From Thiomargarita sp. (lineage in GTDB: Bacteria; Pseudomonadota; Gammaproteobacteria; Beggiatoales; Beggiatoaceae), in contig JAGLFE010000099.1 in the NCBI GenBank assembly GCA_023144675.1, positions 1 through 14,060 of the forward strand: a stretch of 14,060 bases of DNA. The letters run 5' to 3'. This document shows, piece by piece, positions 7,713 through 14,060 of this stretch. The notes under the pieces were generated by a model. That model did no database searches, was not told where the DNA came from, and saw only the letters and a list, made by a program, of their open reading frames with translations. The position numbers and the translations under genes are program-made. Position 1 is the first letter of the stretch; every line of letters begins with the position of its first letter.

Positions 7713-7754
7713 TTTGGAGAATATATTCTTTGTAAGTAAGTTTTGTTCTCCAAA
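7713..7754. terminator. Inverted repeat between converging ftsA and GTPase genes, probable bidirectional terminator
   Basis: TTTGGAGAA (7713-7721) and TTCTCCAAA (7746-7754) are perfect 9-base arms with a 24-base loop. They sit in the 81-base gap between two 3' ends. On the + strand the stem is followed by GTTTTAG; on the - strand by TAATTTAAC. The U tracts are short and the loop is long, so termination strength is uncertain. Confidence 0.5.
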
Positions 7755-7771
7755 GTTTTAGAAAATAAAAT

Positions 7772-10012
7772 TCAATAATTCTTTACACACCAATCACCTT
7801 CTCGCCAAGCAGGTAATTTTGGTTTTACAGGATAGCCTTCAATTTTAATCAACACAATACCAGTTTCTACTCCTTTTTTATCATACAATTTGACATGATA
7901 ACCGCCAGCTAATTTGAAAAGTTGCTCTTCGATAATTGTTGAACCATAATCGTCATTAAAAAATATATCTTCATTGAAGACTTGAATTTTAATTTTAATT
8001 GATTCATCAGGTTTAGCAGAAAAAACTCGAGAACCCATTTTATTCATTACAACCACGGTATTTGGTTTAGCGGTTACATTTTTATCATAAATAAGCAGTC
8101 GTCCATTTAATTCTACAATAATGGTATTATTTTCATCATCTACTTCATTCCAAAGAATACGCACCAAATTTAATTGCAAGCCGCTAATAATAGTATCAGG
8201 ATGAGTTTTATCTAAGAATTTTTTATAAGTTAATACCTCTGTTGCCATTATTTTTAACGGCAAAGTTGTTAAATATTGTTGAATAGTTTCCAATTTAGGA
8301 TTAGTTTGTATGTTTTGATATAAAGTTTTATCAGCACGTATTTTTAATAAACATTGTTGCGCCAATATATGTCGTTCTAACTGATTTTTTTGTTGATAAA
8401 TAGTCTCATTCATATCCGCCATTTTCTGAATAAGTAAAGTGTTATTTAGTTTGTGTAGTAAATATTTTAATTTTTGTGCATCATTTTTGCCCCGTCTAAA
8501 CTGTTGCGCCAATTGAGATAATAATTCTTGACTGCTTTGTTCCAATTCCTGTTGTTGAATATATTGTTTAGCTTGGTTTACTTCTTGAATATGTAAGCCA
8601 GTTGGATAATGTTTTATGTATCGCTGAATCACTTTTCGGGTAATATTTAAATTAATTTTAATATTGTTTTCAATACTTTCCCATAAAAAAATTTCGTGAT
8701 TAATTGATAACTGCTTCAATATTTTTTGTATTTTATTTTGAGTTAAAAAATTTCTAGAAATAATATGCCTAAAATAGGGAGCATTGCTATAATTTGTCAA
8801 CCAATTTTTAGCTTGTTCTAATTCTTGAGTATTAGTATAAGTATTTTCATCGGTATAATGATGGTAATTAATAGTATCTATTAAAGTTTCGCCGCCGAAC
8901 CACAGCACGATAAAGAATAAAATACTATAAATAGAATATTTTTGTTTACGAGTTTGACAAACCCGTAGAATTGCTTCTATTTGCTTAGTTTCATCAGCTT
9001 CTTTAGAAAAACGATTTAATAAATCTAAAGCTAATTTGCGACATTTGGCAATTTTATTAGCCGCCGAGAATTGCTTTAACTTTTCTAAGTCAATCAAATC
9101 ACGTTGCTGGGCTAACCAAATAAACGGGTCTTCTAAACCAAAGGAATTTAAAGGATTAACCTGTTTTGGCACTTCAACAATTTCACCATCTTCTAATTGT
9201 TTATAGCTACTAGAACCCAAAGGACTAACTGGAAATACTTTAAACCGACCTGCTACAGTAGAAAATTGTAAAGTATCACTCAAAGCTTTATGTGGTGCCA
9301 AAGGTTCACTATTTAAAAAAGTTTCTAATTTTTGTTGTTCTAAAACAGGTTCAGAATACTCAATATCGCTGTATCTATCCCATTTATTAATTAATAAAAC
9401 AATGGGAGTTTCTAAAGTAATTAAACTTTGTTCTTCATAACGTAATAAATTAAAAGCTTGTTGTAAACTATGCAAATTTGTATAAATTTGAGCTTGTCGT
9501 TCCTCATTTTGCTCAGTTTCATCAGCAGACAAAGCTTGAGCTAACACAATAATGCCATCCATTTTTATAAACTGTTTTCGTAGCTGTTTTGCTAACTTAT
9601 TATCATTTATAGGATCAATTAATTGCCCTGAATAATCTATAAGTTCAACCCGAAAGCTTCGATGGTCAGAAACGGTAAAATCATATTCAAAGGTTAAAGT
9701 TGGATCATCGGCTGAATTAGTAGGTGGAATACTTGCATTAGAAAGTTGGTAAATACTTTCTTTCATCCATTCTTGGCTAAGTAATTTAATAACTTGTTGT
9801 TTATCTTCTTCATCTAGTCTATGAATTTGGTTTGTATCTATAGTTGATAAATCAATAGGAATATTAGTTTGATTCCAAACACAACTATAATGTTTAGGAT
9901 GAGGAATGCGTGGCATCGCTAAGGCAGTTAATAGACAAGTTTTACCAGAACCTGATAGTCCATACAATGCAAAACGATAAATTTTTTTATTATTTTTTTT
10001 ATTAAAATTCAT
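7772..10012 (-). CDS. Large GTPase with central membrane segment and C2-like C-terminal domain
   Basis: This 746-residue protein is not matched to a named family with certainty. Residues 10-300 are a TRAFAC-like GTPase: G1 GLSGSGKT (18-25), G3 DYSGQ (126-130), G4 NKWD (209-212) and a possible G5 at PVSPLG (261-266). The Gln after DxSG recalls the catalytic Gln of Ras-like DxxGQ. One hydrophobic segment (about 358-374) follows a basic stretch (RKQK, 355-358). Then comes a helical, Gln- and Lys-rich region (390-605) that includes a YIKHYPTGLHIQEVNQAKQY element (465-484) like the repeats in many multidomain bacterial proteins. Residues 609-726 have the strand pattern of a C2-like sandwich, with acidic loops VDDEN, YDKN and NEDIFFNDDYGS (680-691). 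With one membrane pass, the two ends are expected on opposite sides of the inner membrane. The C2 call is tentative. It is divergent from nadK and faces ftsA. No good ribosome binding site precedes the ATG. Confidence 0.78.
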   Translation of the reverse strand: MNFNKKNNKKIYRFALYGLSGSGKTCLLTALAMPRIPHPKHYSCVWNQTNIPIDLSTIDTNQIHRLDEEDKQQVIKLLSQEWMKESIYQLSNASIPPTNSADDPTLTFEYDFTVSDHRSFRVELIDYSGQLIDPINDNKLAKQLRKQFIKMDGIIVLAQALSADETEQNEERQAQIYTNLHSLQQAFNLLRYEEQSLITLETPIVLLINKWDRYSDIEYSEPVLEQQKLETFLNSEPLAPHKALSDTLQFSTVAGRFKVFPVSPLGSSSYKQLEDGEIVEVPKQVNPLNSFGLEDPFIWLAQQRDLIDLEKLKQFSAANKIAKCRKLALDLLNRFSKEADETKQIEAILRVCQTRKQKYSIYSILFFIVLWFGGETLIDTINYHHYTDENTYTNTQELEQAKNWLTNYSNAPYFRHIISRNFLTQNKIQKILKQLSINHEIFLWESIENNIKINLNITRKVIQRYIKHYPTGLHIQEVNQAKQYIQQQELEQSSQELLSQLAQQFRRGKNDAQKLKYLLHKLNNTLLIQKMADMNETIYQQKNQLERHILAQQCLLKIRADKTLYQNIQTNPKLETIQQYLTTLPLKIMATEVLTYKKFLDKTHPDTIISGLQLNLVRILWNEVDDENNTIIVELNGRLLIYDKNVTAKPNTVVVMNKMGSRVFSAKPDESIKIKIQVFNEDIFFNDDYGSTIIEEQLFKLAGGYHVKLYDKKGVETGIVLIKIEGYPVKPKLPAWREGDWCVKNY

Positions 10013-10311
10013 ATTTATGTTTAAATATTATCTGTAAATTTGTGTAATTCAATTATATATTTTAAATAGATAAAAATTCGCTAGTTAAGGATAAAATAGC
10101 ATTTGTAAAGCTAAATGAGTATAAAAATTTATCCGATTACGCTTTCCTAATCAGAGCTACGACTTTTATTATCCTTATTCTGCTAGACCTAACAAAATAT
10201 TCTTGTATTTTTATTTTAACTTTGTTATTATTAATTGCTTTATTTAGTGTCAAAATAATTAATTATTATTCCATTTTTTAAGTTTTACCAATTTCCGCTA
10301 ATTAACTGCCA
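10013..10311. other. 299-base divergent intergenic region upstream of the GTPase gene and nadK
   Basis: No gene is seen. The region should hold the promoters of both divergent genes, but no -35/-10 pair stands out from the AT background. Its middle (10130-10165) is locally richer in G+C and holds the palindrome listed at 10132-10162. GGATAA recurs: GGATAAA near 10089, and inverted as TTTATCC near 10128 and TTATCC near 10170. In E. coli and relatives grpE lies divergently upstream of nadK; here the GTPase gene takes that place. Confidence 0.55.
10132..10162. repeat. Degenerate REP/MITE-like palindrome
   Basis: TCCGATTA (10132-10139) and TAATCAGA (10148-10155) pair at 7 of 8 positions around an 8-base loop, followed by GCTACGA (10156-10162). 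Read on the minus strand it resembles the widespread element with the pattern CGTAGCCCGGATTAGCGAAG, with several substitutions. The resemblance is from memory. It is locally richer in G+C than its surroundings, which supports an inserted or relic element rather than part of a promoter. Confidence 0.45.
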
Positions 10312-11190
10312 ATGTTTAAAAATATAGGTTTAATTGCTAAACGAGATAATATACAGGCAAAAAATTGTTTGCAATTATTAATTGATTTTTTACATCAATA
10401 TTCGCTTAATATTTTTATAGATAAAGATAGCCAAAATATATTGCCAAATATTTTACCAGAAATGGTTTGTGATATTGAAACTTTGGGTACAGAATGTGAT
10501 TTAATTATTGTGATTGGTGGCGATGGTACTTTGCTACGAGCCGCTCGATTATTAGCAGATTACGATATTTGTTTACTGGGAATTAATCAAGGCACTTTAG
10601 GTTTTTTAACTGATATTTCACCGCAAGATACTGAAAATTCCTTAGAAGCCATTTTTAAAGGCGAATTTTTAAAGGAAACCCGTTTTTTAATCGAAGCCAA
10701 TGTATATCGCAATGAACAATGTTTATGTTCTTCCAATGCCTTGAATGATGTTGTTATTCATCGTGGGAGTTTATCTCACATGTTGACTTTTGAATTATGT
10801 ATTGACGAACATTTTGTTAGTTACCAGCGTGCGGATGGTTTGGTAGTAGCAACACCGACTGGTTCAACCGCTTATGCTTTATCGGCAAATGGTCCCATTG
10901 TTTATCCTTCTTTGAATGCCTTAATTTTAGTACCTATTTGTCCACATACTTTGACCAGCCGACCTTTGGTGATTAATGGCGATTCCAAAGTCAAAATAAC
11001 TATGGTGCGCGCTCCTAAAGAACAAATTCAACTCAACAGCGATGGAATTCCTTGCCAAGCTCTTAAACAGGGTGATAATATTATTATTCAAAAAAGCAAG
11101 TCGATTCATCTTATTCACCCCAAACAACATAATTATTACGCAACTTTACGGACTAAATTAGATTGGAGTAAATCCATTTATTCTTCTTAA
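10312..11190 (+). CDS. nadK: NAD kinase
   Basis: NAD kinase phosphorylates NAD+ to NADP+ using ATP in the cytoplasm, the only route to NADP in most bacteria. The 292 residues match the E. coli length. The catalytic GGDGT motif is at 69-73 (VIGGDGTLLRAARLL), followed by LGINQGTLGFLTDI (89-102). The NAD-binding ALNDVVIHRG is at 143-152 (Asn145, Asp146), and the conserved block ADGLVVATPTGSTAYALSAN spans 174-193, followed by GPIVYP. SRPLVI and LNSDG are also family segments. It is followed 21 bases later by recN, a gene order that is widely conserved in gammaproteobacteria, so the pair is probably one operon. There is no obvious ribosome binding site. Confidence 0.97.
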   Translation: MFKNIGLIAKRDNIQAKNCLQLLIDFLHQYSLNIFIDKDSQNILPNILPEMVCDIETLGTECDLIIVIGGDGTLLRAARLLADYDICLLGINQGTLGFLTDISPQDTENSLEAIFKGEFLKETRFLIEANVYRNEQCLCSSNALNDVVIHRGSLSHMLTFELCIDEHFVSYQRADGLVVATPTGSTAYALSANGPIVYPSLNALILVPICPHTLTSRPLVINGDSKVKITMVRAPKEQIQLNSDGIPCQALKQGDNIIIQKSKSIHLIHPKQHNYYATLRTKLDWSKSIYSS

Positions 11191-11211
11191 TCGCTTTATT
11201 ATTGAAAAAAC

Positions 11212-12882
11212 GTGTTAATTTATCTACAAATCGAAAATTTTGCTATTGTTGAACGATTAAAATTATATTTAGAGAACGGTTTAACAATTATTACTGGTGA
11301 AACTGGTGCGGGTAAATCTATTTTAATTGATGCTTTAAGCTTAGTGTTAGGCGAAAGGGCGGATAGCCAATTAGTGCGACAAGGTTGCGAAATGGCACAA
11401 GTTGACGCTATTTTTAATTTGCCTGAAAATGCTTTGCTTTGGCTACAGGAAAAAAATTTAGGACAAGAACAAGAATGTTTAGTGCGGCGAATCATTAGTT
11501 ATAATGGGCGTTCGCGGGGATATATTAATGACCAACTAGTTTCAGCGCAAACTTTACGACAATTAGGTGAATATTTGATTGATATTCATGGACAACATGC
11601 GCATCAATCCTTATTAAAAAGTGAAAAACAATGTCAATTATTAGATGATCTGAGTGAAAATAAAACAATTTTAAAGCAAGTAAAAAATATCTATCAACGT
11701 TGGAAAACTTTAAAAACATCCTTAGATAATTTAGGTGGTGAAGATCGAGAAGCAAAAATTGCTTTTTTACGTTACCAAGTCGAGGAATTACAAGAATTTG
11801 AATTAACACCTGTAGCTTTAACTAATTTAGAAGCGGAACATCGCCGTTTGGCTAATGCCCAAGAATTATTAGAAAATAGCCAACAAGTGTTAAATTTGCT
11901 GGATAATGAGGAAAATAAATCGATTTTATCTTCGTTAAACCATGCTAATTCTATTTTAGCAACAGTTCAACAACATGATACGCAACTTAATCCAATTACG
12001 ACTTTATTAGATAATGCGGTCATTCAAACTCAGGAAGCAGTTGGAGAATTACGCCATTATGTAAATCATTTGGATATTGATGCCAATCGTTTGCATGAAG
12101 TTCAACAGGAAATTACCACTTTACAAGATATTGCCCGTAAACATCGGGTGCGTTTTGCAGATTTACCTGCTTATTTTGAGCAATTAAGCCAGCAATTAAA
12201 TGAATTAACAAATTATGAAGTAAATGCTAATCAATTAAAAATAGAATTAGACCAAGCTTTGCAACAATACCAACAAGCGGCTGTAATTTTACATCAACAA
12301 CGTACTGAAATTGCTGAACAATTAACTCACAAAATTATCAAAGAAATGCACCGTTTAGGTATGCCTAATGGAAATTTGGTGATTTCAGTGCAAGTGGTTA
12401 AGGATAGTTTGCCAACGCCTGTCGGTACTGATATGGTGCAATTTTTAGTCAGTACTAATCCAGGACATGAACCGAAATTATTGCAAAAAGTTGCATCAGG
12501 TGGGGAATTATCCCGTATTAGTTTAGCAATTCAAGTGATTACGGCGGAATATAGTGGCGTACCGATTTTGGTGTTTGATGAAGTTGATGTTGGAATTGGG
12601 GGGCGAGTTGCCGAGATTGTGGGACAATCATTAAATCATTTAGGACAATCAAGGCAAGTTCTTTGCATTACCCATCTGCCACAAGTCGCTTGCAAAGGAC
12701 ATCATCATTTACAAGTTAGTAAAACTTTTCGGCAACAAACTACTCACACGCAGATTAAACCATTAAATCATGCTGAACGTATTGAGGAAATAGCTAGGAT
12801 GTTAGGCGGTGTTGAAATTACTCCACAAACTCTAGCTCATGCAGAAGAAATGCTACAACAATTAAATAAAGCTAATTCATAA
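11212..12882 (+). CDS. recN: DNA repair protein RecN
   Basis: RecN is an SMC-like ATPase that acts early in RecA-dependent double-strand-break repair on the nucleoid. The 556 residues match the family (E. coli 553). Visible in order: the N-terminal strand YLQIENFAIVE; Walker A GETGAGKS (29-36); IDIHGQHAHQSLL (123-135); a coiled-coil middle (about 150-375, rich in Gln, Leu and Glu); the ABC signature ASGGELSR (428-435); Walker B ILVFDEVDVGIGGRVAEIVG (452-471); and the switch THLPQVA (487-493). The start is GTG, giving MLIYLQIENFAIV, which aligns with the usual MLxxLxIxNFAIV; no ATG fits. No Shine-Dalgarno is seen, so translation may depend on nadK coupling. No LexA-type box (CTGT-N8-ACAG) was seen before nadK or recN. 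The last six bases overlap the end of the opposite gene. Confidence 0.97.
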   Translation: MLIYLQIENFAIVERLKLYLENGLTIITGETGAGKSILIDALSLVLGERADSQLVRQGCEMAQVDAIFNLPENALLWLQEKNLGQEQECLVRRIISYNGRSRGYINDQLVSAQTLRQLGEYLIDIHGQHAHQSLLKSEKQCQLLDDLSENKTILKQVKNIYQRWKTLKTSLDNLGGEDREAKIAFLRYQVEELQEFELTPVALTNLEAEHRRLANAQELLENSQQVLNLLDNEENKSILSSLNHANSILATVQQHDTQLNPITTLLDNAVIQTQEAVGELRHYVNHLDIDANRLHEVQQEITTLQDIARKHRVRFADLPAYFEQLSQQLNELTNYEVNANQLKIELDQALQQYQQAAVILHQQRTEIAEQLTHKIIKEMHRLGMPNGNLVISVQVVKDSLPTPVGTDMVQFLVSTNPGHEPKLLQKVASGGELSRISLAIQVITAEYSGVPILVFDEVDVGIGGRVAEIVGQSLNHLGQSRQVLCITHLPQVACKGHHHLQVSKTFRQQTTHTQIKPLNHAERIEEIARMLGGVEITPQTLAHAEEMLQQLNKANS

Positions 12883-13803
12883 ACTACTTACCACCCGAAA
12901 ACCGATAGTTTTGTCATAATAAGTTGCTTTCGCTCTAAATCGGGAAAATACGCTAATATGTTTAGGTAAACTATACCAAGACCCGCCTCTCAATGCATAA
13001 AAGTCATTTGAATTAAAACTATTCATGCAATATTGTTTAGGTTGCAGAGGATTTTCCTCATAAATAGAACAGGTCCATTCATAAACGTTACCCAGCATAT
13101 CGTGTAAATTAAATGGGTTATTGAAAAAAGAATTAATTGGAGCAGTTTTTTTATTATCCCAACGACTGCCACAACCATCACAATTTGCATAGCCAGTATC
13201 CATCTCATTGCCCCACCAATATTGTGAATTATTACCAGCGCGAGCAGCATATTCCCATTCTGCTTCTGTAGGTAAACGATAATGTCGATTTGTTTGTTTA
13301 TTTAACCATTTAACATAGGCAATGGCATCTCTCATTGAAACGTTAATGACTGGTCGGTCTTTACGTCCCCAATTTTGGTCATCAGTTTTTTTCCTGCCTG
13401 TAACTTTTGCAAAATAGTCATACTCGTCAAAAGTTATTTCGTAACGCCCCATAGTAAAACTATTAACAAATAACCATTGTACAAGTTGCTCGTCAGAATT
13501 ACTACGATTATTAAAATTTCCCATTTGAAAATATCCAGCAGGAATAATAACCATTTCTGGACCTAAATGACCATTTTGCATCTTGTCCCGAAAAATTGCA
13601 CCTGGTAAACAAGGACGGCTAGAATATGCAACTAAATCATTATTATCAATAGAAGGATATTTTTCTACATTAGCACTAATAGAAACTGATGGTTCTTCCA
13701 ATAGAAACGAATAAACTGGAGCAAAATAACTATATTCCATCCAAAGCAAAAATAAACCAACGCCGGTACCAGCGATAATGGTAATAATAAAAGCTTTTAT
13801 CAA
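12877..13803 (-). CDS. Membrane-anchored FGE-sulfatase (SUMF1) domain protein lacking the catalytic cysteines
   Basis: The 308 residues begin with one hydrophobic segment (4-21, a signal anchor or uncleaved signal) and then a linker. An FGE-sulfatase domain covers about 80-308: GPEMVIIPAGYFQMG (81-95), MGRYEITFDEYDYFAKVTGR (118-137), RPVINVSMRDAIAYVKWLN (150-168), YRLPTEAEWEYAARAG (175-190), CDGC (208-211), NPFNLHDMLGNVYEWTCS (229-246), LRGGSWYS (271-278) and IGFRVVS (300-306). In true formylglycine-generating enzymes the copper-binding cysteines follow GGS; here WYSLPKH (276-282) has none, so conversion of Cys to formylglycine is unlikely. The domain probably sits in the periplasm. The start is TTG, the only usual start after an in-frame TAA nine bases upstream, with GGAG (13816-13813) nine bases before it. 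The TGA lies inside the last codons of recN. Its role is unknown. Confidence 0.88.
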   Translation of the reverse strand: MIKAFIITIIAGTGVGLFLLWMEYSYFAPVYSFLLEEPSVSISANVEKYPSIDNNDLVAYSSRPCLPGAIFRDKMQNGHLGPEMVIIPAGYFQMGNFNNRSNSDEQLVQWLFVNSFTMGRYEITFDEYDYFAKVTGRKKTDDQNWGRKDRPVINVSMRDAIAYVKWLNKQTNRHYRLPTEAEWEYAARAGNNSQYWWGNEMDTGYANCDGCGSRWDNKKTAPINSFFNNPFNLHDMLGNVYEWTCSIYEENPLQPKQYCMNSFNSNDFYALRGGSWYSLPKHISVFSRFRAKATYYDKTIGFRVVSSL

Positions 13804-14060
13804 GTTACTTTACTCCGATGCCATTTTGCTTATAAATTTAACTTTAAATAATCTATAATTTTATTAAATTATACCAATTTTTTGGATAAATTTTGTCTCA
13901 TCAATATTTTTTGCCAATTGTTAATTTTGGTAGCCATTTAAGCTGTTTTCTATCTAACAACATAATAATAGTAATATCACCCCCCCGTTTTATAATTCAA
14001 ATATTGAATTTTAATACAATGCACGCAATGCTCAATTTTAATTTCTAACTCATTATATTT
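13804..14060. other. 257-base gene-free end of window
   Basis: No convincing gene is seen. Present are the ribosome binding site of the FGE-like gene, a run of seven C at 13980-13986, a perfect dyad AATTCAA-ATA-TTGAATT (13994-14010), and CAATGC repeated directly at 14017-14022 and 14026-14031. The promoter of the FGE-like gene should lie here but no pair stands out. Confidence 0.5.

Noticed and set aside
10079..10135. GGATAAA / TTTATCC inverted pair upstream of nadK as a regulatory hairpin.
   Set aside because: Only seven paired bases with a loop of about 30, and other GGATAA-like words nearby make chance pairing likely.
13901..13963. Short frame on the minus strand (20 codons from an ATG, open for about 48 codons upstream to a stop) in the end region.
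   Set aside because: No ribosome binding site, no recognised family, and frames of this length are expected by chance in such AT-rich DNA.
13980..13986. Run of seven C as a phase-variation tract.
   Set aside because: It is outside any supported coding frame and more than 170 bases upstream of the FGE-like start; a promoter-spacing effect cannot be supported.
1..14060. CRISPR array, tRNA or rRNA, transposase, toxin-antitoxin pair or phage genes.
   Set aside because: No regularly spaced repeats, cloverleaf-like segments or matching protein motifs were found on either strand.

Overview
The window is an AT-rich (by eye about one third G+C) bacterial chromosome segment. It carries housekeeping genes of gammaproteobacterial type: valS, ung, ftsQ, ftsA, nadK and recN. 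FtsA keeps the family signatures along its whole length and the nadK-recN pairing is a common gammaproteobacterial arrangement. Low G+C, a membrane-anchored FGE-sulfatase paralog with a CDGCGS motif, and degenerate 'GTAGGTTGGGTTAGCG'-type palindromes together suggest a Thiotrichales/Beggiatoaceae-like sulfur bacterium. That placement is an inference from remembered patterns, not a database result. The standard code fits: TGA is a stop in ftsQ and the FGE-like gene, and no in-frame TGA has to be read through.

Layout. Positions 1-866 (+): the 3' part of a P-loop ATPase gene that begins before the window, then a small multi-span membrane protein in the same operon. Positions 867-1267: a gene-free stretch with what looks like the relic of a frameshifted gene, ending in an imperfect palindrome. 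Positions 1268-4726 (-): ung then valS, a tight two-gene operon with an AT-rich promoter region upstream. Positions 4855-5451 (+): an SRPBCC-like protein with a C-terminal membrane anchor. Positions 5733-7690 (+): ftsQ-ftsA, overlapping closely in expression signals but not followed by ftsZ. Positions 7713-7754: an inverted repeat between converging genes. Positions 7772-10012 (-): a large GTPase with a central membrane segment and a C2-like C-terminal domain. Positions 10013-10311: a divergent intergenic region holding a second degenerate palindrome. Positions 10312-12882 (+): nadK-recN. Positions 12877-13803 (-): a membrane-anchored formylglycine-generating-enzyme-like protein whose stop codon overlaps the end of recN. 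Positions 13804-14060: no gene seen.

How the genes work together. The clear functions are translation (ValS), DNA base repair (Ung), double-strand-break repair (RecN), NADP supply (NadK) and cell division (FtsQ at the membrane, FtsA tethering FtsZ). The least ordinary parts are the GTPase/TM/C2-like protein, the separation of ftsQA from the rest of the division and cell wall cluster, the ATPase/membrane-protein pair, and an FGE-fold protein that lacks the catalytic cysteines. No defence island, CRISPR array, transposase, tRNA or rRNA was seen. I did not find a clear new multi-gene system. The GTPase is the best candidate for an undescribed function.
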